DNA of 64,000 bases, taken from assembly GCA_019915135.1 (NCBI GenBank), contig JAHLMK010000008.1:1488001-1552000 (forward strand), written 5' to 3'. Below the pieces are notes generated by a model, which was given only the letters and a program-made list of their open reading frames with translations, was not told the origin of the DNA and did no database searches. Positions 22,738-34,966 of this stretch are shown here, one piece after another. The stretch's first letter is position 1. Each line of letters starts with the position of its first letter. This stretch comes from Strobilurus pachycystidiatus (taxonomy: Eukaryota; Basidiomycota; Agaricomycetes; Agaricales; Physalacriaceae). The position numbers and the translations under genes were made by a program.

Positions 22738-24232
22738 ATGCCTCTCTCCAAGACCCAGCCTGAAAACGCCTCCAAGGTGCTCGTCTTTGGCGCCGGAAAC
22801 TTTGGAAGCTGTCTGGCGGATCATCTGGGCGACTCTGACCACGAAGTGTACATCTGGGCGCGGGAGGAGACCATCGTCAAACACTTCAACGAGCACCACT
22901 ACAATCTTGAGTATCTCAAGGACCACAAGTTCTCCGAGAACATCACTGCTGTCGGTCCGGACTTCCCCTCTAAGGAACTCGTCAACAAGATGGATGTCCT
23001 CCTTTTCGCCATCCCGACTCAGTTCCTCAGGTACGCGTCCCTTCACCACTCAACGCCGACCGCGTTCTGACGACGATCATCGTTATTTAGAGCGAGTCTC
23101 ACTCGCCTCCAGCCCAGCCTCGACATCAACAACTTCCCGTTGTTGGTGTTCGTTAATAAGGGTATCGAGATCGGAACGCACGCTTTGACTCTGGAGATTA
23201 TCGCGGACACCTGCGGTCCAGAGTTCGCCAAGGCGGCCACCTTCATCGTACGTTCATTCTGCGCACACGACCCGATTATGATCCTCATCTGATCTAACTA
23301 TACAGTCCGGTCCCTCCTTCGCAAAAGAAAGTACGCCGCTGTCAAAGTTTGGGGATGTGATCATGTTTCTGACAGTTGTTCCCCAGTTGTCCAGCGTCAG
23401 CCGACATCGGTCTCAGTCGCTTCATTCACTGAGGCTGAGGCTGATAAGACCTCCGCACTGTTCCATCAGCCACATTTCAGATGGTGTGTGGCCTCCTACT
23501 CGCGTTACTCATACTGCTTCTGACGTCCCACAGTTACACTGGCAGTGACCCCATTGGTATCGAATTGTCTGGTGCGCTCAAGAACGTTTACGCTATCGCT
23601 GCCGGAGCCTCAGATGGATTGGGATACGAGAACAACACGAGAGCTAGTGAGTGACATAACCACTCGAACGTCAGGTACCTCAGAGATTTACACGCTCATA
23701 GTGATGATCACCCGAGGGCTGGCCGAGATGACCTGTATCGGCACAGCGTATGGCGCGTCTCCCTTGACCTTCTTGGGCCTGGCCGGCGTTGGGGACTTGT
23801 TCTTGACATGTGGCTCATCAAACTCTCGAAATTACACGGTCGGCTACCGGCTAGGCAAAGGGGAATCCCTGCAGACTATCATCGATACACTGGGCAGTAT
23901 TGCGGAGGGTGTCTCAACAACAAAGGGTGCAAAGGTGGTCATCGAGCAATTGGGTATCAGAGCCCCGATTGCGGAATCGGTGAGCTTCATTCCACCTATA
24001 ACGATTTATAGTATTGATCTCTGTGTATAGATGTACGCAGTTCTATACGAAGGTGAGGGATTCGCTGGTTGAATCTACCTGCGATGGAGTCTAATTTGCT
24101 CCAACAGGCAAAGACATGCAAACTGCAGTCCGCGAACTCATGGAATTGCCCCCATCGCGTGAATTGAACCTGCCACCGAAATCCGGAGGTCCAGCAGACC
24201 ACTTGCTGGAAAAGCTGGGTTTAGCGAAATAG
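22738..24232 (+). CDS. gpd1: Glycerol-3-phosphate dehydrogenase [NAD+]
   Basis: Reduces dihydroxyacetone phosphate to glycerol 3-phosphate, for glycerol (osmolyte) and phospholipid synthesis and for cytosolic redox balance. Start [17 protein letters not shown] at 22738 in an ACCATG context, TAG at 24230-24232. Blocks: [16 protein letters not shown] dinucleotide motif, [58 protein letters not shown] with the catalytic Lys region [47 protein letters not shown] and [14 protein letters not shown]. At least seven short introns; the third acceptor is CCCCAG because [14 protein letters not shown] then continues the family. A decayed partial copy lies 2 kb downstream. Confidence 0.95.
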
Positions 24233-26378
24233 TGCACCAGGGCACCCTCTTGCGCATCGGAGAGTACGCGGCAAGTGTTGATATAGAGGAAGGCATTGTG
24301 GTGGCTTGGGTATCGATAATATGGATTATTTGCTACAATTTTGGATGTACTTCATGTATGAACAGTCTAACATTAAAAGGTCAAAATGCTCAGCTCACTA
24401 CCAACAGACTAGGGAGTTTGGATTTTGAATAATGTCTTGATAGGTGGGCCGCGGGCTTGTTGCATTCGTGGCGCTTCTGTAAGATGAGTTTGGATCTCGA
24501 CAATGTCACGAAGAGCTGAACGCAATACTGTAGCTGTCATGCGAGCCAATCGCCAGGGCAGAGTCGATTAGCACAGCGGTAAGGGACCAGTAGAAATTCA
24601 GAGACAAGAGTAAAAAAAGCCAGGAGAACAGATAGACGAGTCGTATAAACACAAAGCGACGAGAAGGCATGATGGACATTGCATCAAGGCTAGGCGAAGA
24701 AAAAGATGAAGAGTAAGATGAACAACGGATTTGTGCTACACGATGTCAAGGGGAACAGAGGGCATACGGATGATCAAAATTCGATGCCTTGATTTGGTTG
24801 AATAAATGACGGACTCTGAAGGCGATGAACCTTATGGTGCACCCTGGGGCGCAGAGACGTAGCCAAGTACCCGACCCATTGCATCAGAGAGAGAGATCAA
24901 CTTGTTGAAAGTCTGACCGGCTTTGTTTTGGACGCCACGGCCTCAATCTACTTTCCCACGCCATCTCTCGTTCAACCATGGCCATGACCTCTACTTGCGC
25001 ACATCTCGACGTTCAGGAAGTACAATGCCTAGCCGCTGCATGCTACCTCGGCTTAGCTAATTTCTTGAGAACCAGCGCTCTATCCTCAGTGGCTCAGTCT
25101 TTGCCACTCGTTGTGTGGCGCTATTCTTGGACATCCTCGTTTTCTGTTCAAGACAAAAGACCAGGGACCCCAGGAGACATTGGCTCTGTCTCAAAAGGTC
25201 ACGATGCTGTCTTCAAGTGGGAACCCTCGTCAATAATGATCCTCGTGGATCAACATTGCGCTGATATATGTATGGACAGCTACATTCATTCGGGTCGGGA
25301 TGTACGATGTCCGGTTCTCTTGTTGCCGCTTCTGGCTGTATCATCAGCTAAGTGATGCTTTGCCAGACTTAGCGGGGCACTACACCTTCTCGACTCCCCG
25401 GCATCTCTTGTGTATAATTGCTCGAATCTGAGAGGTTCCCTCCCTCTGTGACGCGTATCACGGGAGTAGCCAGTTTCTTGGGGATGGCCATGGCCTGGGC
25501 TTGTACCAGTGCACCCGCTTGGCGGCCGGTCTTCGTATTTCTTGGTCGGGCAGCCAGACGTGATCCAAATCCACTTGGGCGCTTGATGAGGCGGAACGGC
25601 AACAATCTCCGTCGTCTTGAACAGTGGGGATTTCTCCAGATTGCTCCTTTGGTCTGACAGGCCTCTTTAGTGATTTACGCCCCATAGTGATGATCACTCG
25701 GGGTTTGGCGGAGATGAGCTGCTACAGGTCATATCGCGTCTCCCTTGCATGACCGACGTTGGGGATCTATTTTTGACGTGTGGTTCGACTCGACGAGTAC
25801 ATCCGGATACGTTCGGTGCGTCCCACCATCGGTCGTGTGGTGTGTCTACCTCAGTGGCAGGGATGGATGCTTCGAGAAGATTGCTCGCAACCTGAGCTAG
25901 CGAACAAGGCTCTGTCGCGTGAGTTCATCGCAGGTGGGGAGTCCCCATGAGAAAATGGGACAAGCATCGCACTCGAGGTATATCGGGACGAATCATCGCG
26001 GTACGCATTGCGGCTTACGATTATCGGAACAATCAGTCCCGCGGCGCGTCAATGAAGTACCTGGCCGGGCAGAAATAGTGAACGGACAAGAGGTTTCGGA
26101 CGTGAATAAGCGGGTAACTAGTAGCTACGCATGCCAGGCAACACGATGTGCTTCGCCAGAAAATGAGTGATGAACACAAAATGAAACGAGGATGCGGATG
26201 AACGAACATGGCCGAGCCGAGTGGATCGAGCCGCGTGATTCCGACCTCAGGAACGAAGAAATTTTGAGAGCCGATCGCATATTGTTTTCAACACCAGCCT
26301 TTCTCAGACGCCCTCGCTGTTTGCTCCGTTCTCTCTGCCGCTCTCCCCCGTCGACCACGCCTCCGTTCGTTATTCTCC
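24233..26378. other. Gene-poor interval
   Basis: 2.1 kb between gpd1 and the ankyrin/CCCH gene. The longest frame (24978-25355, 125 codons) shows no recognisable domain. Apart from the gpd1-like relic at 25668-25795, I see no gene, repeat or RNA; both promoter and 3' flanks must lie here. Confidence 0.5.
25668..25795 (+). pseudogene. Relic of a glycerol-3-phosphate dehydrogenase gene fragment
   Basis: This stretch aligns at DNA level with gpd1 at about 23685-23822, covering the end of an intron (AGTGATTTACGCCCCATAG here, AGAGATTTACACGCTCATAG there), the exon start TGATGATCACTCGGGG, and the segments CGCGTCTCCCTTG and ACGTTGGGGATC...TTGACGTGTGG. The relic has several substitutions and small deletions, so the frame is broken. 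Shared intron sequence means a genomic duplication and not a retrocopy. Flanking similarity on both sides, such as TCGCGTGAGTTCATC near 25916, may be further pieces but is weak. Confidence 0.7.
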
Positions 26379-28465
26379 ATGGTGTCACCCCTTTGGAAAG
26401 CATGCGCCGAAGGCCGTCTCGACGACGTGAACGAGCTCCTTGCCAATGCCACGTCCGTCGACATTGAAGTAAAAGGTGCGTGCCGTCTCGCGGCGCATTC
26501 GGTGATACTCATCTGCGGACAAGACCACACGGGTGCGACGCCGCTCATCGAGGCAGTCAAGAACGGTCACTACCATGTCGTCTCGGCTCTCCTCGAGAAA
26601 GGTATTTTCGCCGAGTCACGTTTCCCCGTACAGCGTGCTCATCGTGTCCTTTGCTAGGCGCCGACCCCAACAACGGGTCCAGCCATGGCCCGCCCTCGCA
26701 ACACACCTCGGATCCGGCAATAATCGACCTTCTGGGTGCTGCGCAGAACAGGATGGCGGCTCAGCCGACACCGTATGAAAATGGCTACGACGCCAACGCC
26801 GACGAGTCGGCCAAGGTGCCCTACTACAGCGCCACGTATCCGTACTACCCGACTCTCAGTTCGGCTCAACCTCCGCCCGAGGGTGGTGTATACTATCCGC
26901 CACCTCCGAACCAGCCGTCTGTCGATGGAATGCCGGGTGGACCCGGCCATCTGCCTCCTGCTGAGATTGCACGATACATCCCGTGTAGATATTTCCCTGC
27001 CTGCCGCTACGGCGCGTCGTGCATGTTTCTACACCCGCCTCCGCAGGGTGCATACTATCAGGGCCCGATGCACCCACAAGCACAGTATACACCGTATGAT
27101 CCTATGGTACCGCAGGGCTACGCTCCCAACTACTACCCCCCGCCCCCTTCCTTTTCCCAGCCAAACGGTGTCTCCGTAAACCCACTCGCTTCTCCCCAAC
27201 CCATGGGCCACGGTCGGTCTCCTTCAATGGGGCCCGTTCCGCCGCAGTTCAGTCCAAACGGCCATCCTGTCCCTCTGCCGTACATGTCCCCCATGATGTC
27301 GCCGACTGCCTACCCACATCCTGGCCAGGTGCCTGTGCCCATGTCGATCGCTCCTCTGCCGCCCCTCCAGCACTCTGTTCCTCCCCCGTCGCAATCACCC
27401 CAGGCAAACTATTCTCCCCTGCCGCCTGCTCCCCAATCGTATCCACCACCGGCCAATGGTGCCTATTACCCTTCCCAGCCTCCCATCCCTGTGAACTACT
27501 CCGACATGAACGGCCCATCAAAGTCGCCGTCGCTCAACCCACAACCAGATGCTTTCGTCCCCGCTGGTCCTCGGGAGAACGGACACCAGCGTCGTGGGAG
27601 TACACGGCGGGGTTCGTTCGTGAATCAAAGTAGCACGCGCAAACCGCCTTGTCTGTTCTACCCCTCTGGCAGATGTAAAAACGGGTGAGTGGATTCCCGG
27701 AGTTGTTTAGTAACCCATGTCCGACATCTCTTGCTAGCGATGATTGCCGCTTTCCTCATGTCTTGCCTGAGGGCGCTCCTGCTCCGGGAGCCTACTTCAA
27801 CGGCGCTCGGGGCGGTGGCCCTCGATCTCGTGGACATCAAAATGACAATGGATACGGTACTATCGACCAGAAACTGGCAGCCATGTCGATCAGAGACGTT
27901 CGTGGTTCCATACTTACTCGCACGTTTGTTGAATGCTCATTTCCCGTCATCCATCAGGACCATGCTCCTCGGTATCAAAACGGGGATGGCGCAAGTAGAT
28001 TGCAGTCAACGGAAGCGAACCGCCCCAAGTATAATGGCGGATACAAAAACGGCGCCAACGGTTTTCCGAACAAGCGTGGACCCCCGCCAGTAAAGCAGCG
28101 CGTTCCCAACGCCGATGAGTTTCCCGTTCTCGCCGGCTCCATCACTCCGCCCATTCGCACGGCAAGCAACGGGTCATTGTCCGCAATGAACGGCGGAGCA
28201 CCGACGGCTGCTCAAGTGCTCCAAGCTCCTCCGCCTTTCCGACGTTCGGAAGGGTCTGCGGGCAGTGTATCCCCAGACCTCGTACGGCCCGTCAGGGTAC
28301 GAGGCACTGTCTTTTGCACTTGTCTTTTTTCTCATGACGATTTTTTCCTAGGATGAAACTCCTTCCGAGCCATCGCCAGCTCCTCCTCAACCCACGAAAC
28401 TCCCAATCTCATTCGCCGCGGTTGCGGCTCCTGAAATGATTAAGGAGGTTCAAGTCTCGGCCTAA
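26379..28465 (+). CDS. Ankyrin-repeat CCCH zinc-finger protein
   Basis: Probable RNA-binding regulator. Starts MVSPLWKACAEGRLDDV at 26379. Two ankyrin-type repeats (GRLDDVNELLANATSVDIEV and GATPLIEAVKNGHYHVVSAL) are split by introns near 26476-26523 and 26601-26657. Two CCCH fingers follow: C-x5-C-x5-C-x3-H (CRYFPACRYGASCMFLH, about 26981-27032) and C-x7-C-x5-C-x3-H (CLFYPSGRCKNG then DDCRFPH, joined over the intron at 27686-27738). Between them lies a long Pro/Tyr/Gln-rich low-complexity region. The C-terminus is disordered with PVKQRVPNADEFPVLAG, and the frame stops at 28463-28465. The ankyrin plus CCCH arrangement with a Pro-rich linker is seen in fungal relatives; function is not known to me. 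Confidence 0.85.
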
Positions 28466-28909
28466 AACCATCGTCTTGCAGTTCTCATGCATGTGGATCA
28501 CGTCGATGGATGCTTGCCAGCAAGCTTTCTTGTTTCGGACTCTGACTTTCTTGGGCTGTTGGTTATAGTTTCACCTATTCTATTTCATCGCATTCATCCA
28601 CGTCACTGATCTGTCTATACATCTATCTGCATATCGCCATATTGACCATCTACCTCATCACGCGCATAGTTCCTCCTCATCCGTCTCTGCCTCCGTCAGC
28701 ATCCATTCATTTGTAGATATATAGTCTCTTGCTCTTCGATTCCCCTCGTCTCTCATCGTATATATATATTTATATAGCTACATCACTACACCTACACAAA
28801 AATTGCCTAGTACACCGCTTCTCTAGTGTTTGCCATGATCATCCCTTCATCTCTCTGTCTCCTCGTCGTTATGTTGTCTTACTGCTGTAACCGAAATGCA
28901 CATTGGATA
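28466..28909. other. Intergenic, convergent 3' flanks
   Basis: 444 nt between two converging stop codons (ankyrin/CCCH gene and ade5,7). CT-rich then AT-rich, with a TATATATATTTATATAG run near 28759; it reads as 3' untranslated and terminator sequence. No gene seen. Confidence 0.5.
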
Positions 28910-31728
28910 CTATGACCATGCCTGTAAGTTGCGCATCTCAACGCCGGGAGTAGCCGTGACTGCGCCAATTTGATACACTGCAGCCGAGCCCGCGTCACGT
29001 ATGCTCTGGATTGCGGCGTCCAGGTTCTTGGGGTCGACTATGAGCACCATGCCGATGCCGTTGTTGAAGGTTCGAGCCATCTCGAGCGGCGCCACATTGC
29101 CATGTTTCATCAGGAAACGGAAGACGGGTGAAAGCTCCCATTGAGAAGCGTCCACGAAACACCCTAGGGATTTAGGCAGCACCCTTGGAATGTTTTCTGT
29201 GAAACCGCCTCCTGTAATGTGCGACATGCCCTTGATCAACCCAGCCTGAGCAGCGGGAAGGAGCTGCTTGACGTAGATGCGCGTTGGCTCGAGTATGGCG
29301 CGTCCGACAGTCTTCGTGGCGTCCCAAGGACACGGTGCAGAGTATTCCACACCAGCCAAAGAAAGAATCTTCCGAACCAGGGAAAAGCCGTTAGAATGCA
29401 GGCCCGAAGAAGAAACACCGAGCAGAATGTCGCCCTCAGATACGCCGTCTTGAGGTAGGATCAAGTTTCGCTCAACGGCACCGACAGCAAACCCTGCGAG
29501 GTCGTAATCACCTAAGGGTCCGTCAATACAGTACTCTTCAGTTTTAGAAGAAGAAGCGTGACGGACCATCTTGGTACATTCCTGGCATTTCTGCCGTTTC
29601 GCCACCGATGAGGGCACAGTTCGCTTGGCGGCAACCTTCTGCGATGCCTTTCACCACTTCTGTAGCGATCCCGACGTCTAAGCGACTGCACCCGTAGTAA
29701 TCCAGAAAGTAAAGCGGCTCGGCTCCTTGCACGAGAAGGTCATTCACGGACATCGCAACAAGATCGATACCTGCCATCAAAATCATCAGAAAGTACTCGG
29801 TGGTCGATGGAAATAAGAACCATACCGACAAGATCGTGCACTCCCACGTCGACGGCAACCCGCAGCTTTGTACCAACGCCGTCTGTACCGCTGACAAGAA
29901 TGGGATCTGTGTAGCCGACGGCTTTGAGGTCAAAGACTCCGCCAAATCCACCAATCTCAGCATCAGCTCCAGATCGACGAGTTGCCCGGACATGAGGTTT
30001 TATAGCCTCCACCAATGCGTTACCGGCGTCGACGGATACACCGGCTTGAGCGTAAGTCAAGCCCGCAGAAGGAATAGATGAAGAGGATGTTTTCAAGGCT
30101 CTGATGGAGAAATCAGCCAGGACATACGAACCGAAACAAATGTTTTGACTGACCTGTGAGCGATGTCACGTCGAAGGGTTTTGCCCTCAAAAGATATTTG
30201 ATCTACACCTTGGTAGACAAGCTCGACAGCGCTTTCAATGGATGACCCATACGCAGTGACGGCAAGGACACGTCCTCCTGATGTGACCACAATGCCATTT
30301 ATCGTTGTCGTACCAGCATGGAAAACCTTGACGCCTAAATGAATGTAAGTTCTAGTTACTATCAGTACAGGCACGACCCACCAGTAGGAACATCGTGTTC
30401 TTCTATCTTCTTCCCTTTGGGATAGCTTCCTGGATATCCCTGAGACGCAAGGACCACGGAAACCGCGAAACCTGGGCGTGTCAAAACGGAAACAGAATCC
30501 AAACGGTGTTCCGCACACGCCTAAGATGCATCAACAGATTATCCAAGACATCAAAGCGAAGTAGTCTCACCAATAGCACCGAAGCGAGATCCGTGTCTTC
30601 GTCTAAGAGGAGCAAGATTGCTTCTGTTTCTGGGTCACCGAATCTAACGTTATACTCCAGAACCTTGGGACCATTTGGCGTTAACATGAATCCGGTGAAG
30701 AGCATGCCCACGAAAGGGTAACCTGTGGAAGGACAAATTAAATGGCAAAGTAAGGCGTGAGCGATAGATGGCAAACCATCTTTCCGCATCCCGTCTATGG
30801 TGGGACGCAGCGACTCTTTCATGATGCGATCCATAACTTCTGGAGTGGCGACAGGCGCAGGGGCGTAGGCACCCATTCCTCCCGTATTCAATCCCGTGTC
30901 ACCTTCACCGATTCGTTTGTGGTCTTGAGCAGCAGGCAAAGGAACGATGGTATACCCATCAGAAAACGCAAGTACAGATATTTCGGGTCCTGTCAAGAGC
31001 TCTTCGATAACGACTTCGCTACCTGTGGCTTATTTGAGAGAACGATCATCGCGTGAGAAGGCGTTTTAAGGACTTACCGGCCGATCCGAATACGTTCGAG
31101 ACCATGATATCTTTCAAACCAGCAATGGCCTCCTCTTCAGTCTCAGGAATCAAGACACCCTTTCCGGCAGCTAGTCCGCTGGCTTTCAGAACAACGTTGT
31201 AGCCACAAGTTTGCACGTAAGTGACAGCTTCGTCGAATTGATTGGATTGAAAAACTTTGAACTGGGCCGTTGGAATGGAATGGCGGGCCATGAAGTCTTT
31301 TGAGAATGCCTTCGAGCCCTCCATGCGAGCAGCCTGTTGACTGGGACCGAATACGGGTATACCGACTATTGTATGAGTGAGTGGATGGTCGGAAAATGAT
31401 GATGAAGTGACATGCCTTTGCGGAAGAGTGTTTCCACACCATCTACGAGAGGTTGCTCTGGTCCGGGCACGACAAGATTGACCTTGCAAGACAATCAAAA
31501 TTGGGTGTGTACAATAAGTGCCTGGTATACCTCGTTTTGTACGGCAAAATGCACGAGCTTTGGCAGGTCATCTGCAGAAAGCTCGACGTTGGTCGTTTTG
31601 TTTTCTTGCGAAGTACCACCGTTCCCTGGAGCAACAAAGATCTGTTCCACGAGCGGCGATTTAGAGAGTCGCCAAGTGAGCGCGTGCTCTCTCCCTCCGC
31701 CTCCAATGACTAGGATTCGAAGAGACAT
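28910..31728 (-). CDS. ade5,7: Bifunctional purine biosynthesis enzyme Ade5,7 (GAR synthetase / AIR synthetase)
   Basis: Catalyses steps 2 and 5 of de novo purine synthesis: phosphoribosylamine-glycine ligase (N-terminal) and phosphoribosylformylglycinamidine cyclo-ligase (C-terminal), cytosolic. Start [20 protein letters not shown] at 31728. GARS blocks: [31 protein letters not shown] (ATP-grasp), [20 protein letters not shown], and [17 protein letters not shown] blocks: [65 protein letters not shown], and [14 protein letters not shown]. About nine exons joined by short introns. The trifunctional animal form has a third domain, GART, absent here as expected for fungi. Stop 28910-28912. Confidence 0.95.
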
Positions 31729-32319
31729 TGAAGAAAAGTTTGAAGGATATATCGGGAAGTAGATCCGGAACTGAACGTTCGGATCGTTGATCCGAGGTTG
31801 ACCTCGTCTTCGTACTTTTTTGTCGCTTCAATGCTTGACAGATGTAGGACCTTGAACGACCATGGGACTGTTGTTATCTTCCGAATCTCTATGTTGCGCG
31901 TGTCGTGTTGCATCCAGCCTCCAACCTCGTTGTTGTAATTTAGGTAAAGGAACTTTGCTTCGAACTCGGTTGGAAAGATAGCTGCACATCGTACCGAAAA
32001 GCCAGCTCAAGGCTATAGTCGTACAACAAGTACTACTGTTTCAATTTGGCATATGCAAAGTAAGGCTTGGTCCGGCAGAGTATAGTCTTAGACTCTTAGT
32101 ACAATCCAGGCCCCTTCTGCCAAGGTTTTCTCAGGTAGCCTCCCCGCGTGGAGTTACTTTGTCCATATGTATATCCGGCACACGACAAATTGGATCCAGC
32201 TTTGCTCCCACTCCCATCAGGCGTCATTCACACCACTATATTCTCGCTAGCGAACGTGCGTTCTTCACTGTATCTCTGGACGCCATTCACCATGACTTGC
32301 AGTAAAATCAACCTGCAGC
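31729..32319. other. Divergent intergenic region, ade5,7 / phosphate transporter
   Basis: 591 nt between the start codons. No CACGTG Pho4-type site is apparent. Short open frames exist on both strands but none looks conserved. Likely holds both promoters. Confidence 0.45.
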
Positions 32320-34696
32320 ATGGCTCCTAAAACTCAGGCCGCCAATAAGACTGATGCTCCACTCGCGCCCTCGAGATCAGCGCTGGAGGAGTATGAGCTC
32401 GACGGGCGCCCGCCATTCATTCTTACCATGTCAGAAGTCAAACTCCTCGGGATTGCTGGGGTGCGTCTTCTTCGATAAACTATACCCCTCAGTGTCTGAC
32501 CACCATTCTTGATCGTCAGGTTGGGTTCTTCCTGGATGGTCTGTCTCCCATTCATCGAGTCCAATGCTTTTGTATTAATCTGCCTCATTTCCAGCTTACG
32601 ACCTCTTCATCATCAACGTATGATTCGGACCTACATCATTGTGAAAATATCTCATCATCTTCCAGCCTGTCGCCACTATGCTAAAATATCGCCTCTATGA
32701 CGGAGAGTCTCTCCCTACAGGATTGGAAGGCTTTCTCAAAGCTGGCGCGAATATTGGCTCTGTCATCGGCCAGTTTGCGTTTGGTTAGTCAATGTGCAAT
32801 GTCTCGACATTCGGTGCGTTGTAATAATCATTCATGTAGGTTATATGGCGGATGCTTTTGGTCGCAAGGCTATCTGTAAGTTTTCGTGCATAGATTCTTC
32901 ACCTTCCAACCTCACCACTATCCGCACAGATGGAAAAGAGCTCATGCTCATCATTTTCGCTACCATCATGACCATGACCACCCCGACAGGTAAATAACTT
33001 CATTAATGCCTGTACGCCCAGTCTCATCAATTTTCCAGGTTCGCTATCTCCGGACAGCTCTCTTATATATCTTGCTGTTTTCCGTATCATCTTGGGGATA
33101 GGTGTGGGTGGTGACTATCCCATGTCCGCCTCCATAACCTCCGATCGGGCAAAGATTCGGAAGAGAGGAACACTTCTAGCGTACATCTTTGCTAATCAGG
33201 GATGGGGCTCTCTCTTCGGTAGTCTGGTTACAATGATCGTCCTCGCAGCCTACAAGCACGTCATGAACACCAAAGGCGAGACTAGCAAGGTCGATGGAGG
33301 TATGCGACTCTACCACCATTGCTGTCTCCGACTCAACTCATCGGTAACAGTCTGGCGCATCATCGTTGGGGTGTCGCTGGTCCCAGCATTCGGTACACTC
33401 TATCAAAGATTGACGCTTCCGGAGTCGACTCGTTTCTTGGCTTCGCAAGATCCCGCTGTTGAGATGGATGATATCGAGACACTCAAGCAAGAGCAGGCCC
33501 TCGCGGAAGCCTCACAGAATGGCTCCTCTCCGCAAATAGCTGAGAAGCACGTACCATCCAATGGAGATGAGGAAGTTGCCAAAAAGGCGCACATACGCGG
33601 TATGCGTGTCAGACCCACATCCGACGTGCCGCTGACAATCCCTGCAGAGTTTATCTCTTACTTCTCAGAATGGAGGCACGCCAAGCATCTCATCGGGACG
33701 TGCACTTGCTGGTTCTTTCTTGACATCGCGTAGGTGTCTGTTTCTTGAGTTCGTCCGATCGTCATTGACCTCCAATCAAGCTTCTATGGCATCAACCTGA
33801 ATCAAAATGTCGTATTGCAACAGATCGGGTTTGACGGTGCGGCAGGGACAGACTGGGAGAAGCTGTTCAAAGTGTCTACGGGCGGGATCATTATCACAGC
33901 GCTGGGTTTCGTTCCTGGTGCGTTCATTGACTGCAAGCATTCATATTGTAATGACGTGTGGTATTAGGCTATTATGCATCCGTCCTGACTATCGAGAAAC
34001 TTGGACGCAAGTGGATTCAAATACAGGGATTCCTTCTAGCCGCTCTGTTTTGTGGGTGCTTCCATTCATTGAAGCGATGTACGGGCTTTAACTGTTACAC
34101 AGTGGCCATCCTCGCTGGCAAGTTTCACGAACTCAGCAGCGCGGCTTTCATTGTTTGCTTCGCGTTTCTTCAGGTGATAGGTACCCTGTCAGGTCTCAAC
34201 CGCCGATGTCTAACCCGTATCTCACAGTTTTTCTTCAACTTTGGAGCAAACACGTAGGTCTCCAGCGCTCATGGTCCCATCGAGATACTGATTGTTCGCG
34301 TCTGCAGGACTACATACGTACGATGTTGCGGGCTGTCTCCTCCGTGCAGTCTTCTGACCCATTCGTAGTGTTACCCCGCTGAAGTGTTTCCGACACGCTT
34401 CCGTGCCTTTGCTCATGGCGTCAGCGCGGCGTCAGGCAAAGCCGGCGCTATCATTTCTGCGCTGGCATTCAACTCCTTGAGCAAGGACATTGGAACCCCC
34501 AACGTTCTATGGAGTACGTGCCTGACGTTATGTTTCTTGTTTTGCGAGGCTCATCGTCGAACTCGCAGTATTCGTCGGTTGTTGTATAGCTGGGGCGTTT
34601 TGCACCCTCCTGCTGCCAGAGGTGCGTGGGAGGGACCCAGACGTCATTCTGGCGGAGGAGATCCGTGAGGCAAAGACACAGAAAGGCACATTGTAA
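32320..34696 (+). CDS. pho84: Inorganic phosphate transporter, Pho84-like (MFS)
   Basis: High-affinity phosphate:H+ symporter of the plasma membrane. Start [19 protein letters not shown] at 32320; about ten exons; TAA at 34694-34696. Blocks: VKLLGIAG with [14 protein letters not shown] in helix 1, [20 protein letters not shown] then [37 protein letters not shown] (the phosphate-porter GGDYP signature), [41 protein letters not shown] followed by [18 protein letters not shown], and the end [18 protein letters not shown] with [10 protein letters not shown]. All signature motifs are present. The central cytoplasmic loop is disordered (about 33470-33600). Probably induced by phosphate starvation, by analogy with Pho84; promoter sites for this were not found. 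Confidence 0.9.
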
Positions 34697-34966
34697 TCCT
34701 TGAGCAATTCGAATGCCAGAAAGTCAAAGTAGAAGTGTAGTATGTATGTCTATACGTAGAATGTAGCGAGCACTACCGTTCCGCCAAGGAAGTTAGAGCA
34801 ATGTGGCGAGGGATTACCCAAGAATCGGGCGCAGCCCCAGGGCAGCACGTGTTGGCTCAGAACATTGCGGCCTGGAACTTGGCTTCTGCTGCATCGCCCG
34901 TCCTCGCCTTCCTCATCGCGGGGCTGCTATCTCTCGCCGCATCTGCCCATACGGTGTTGAGGTACT

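Noticed and set aside
24571..24620. tRNA-like A box (TAGCACAGCGG)
   Set aside because: No B box follows within a tRNA length and no arms can be folded.
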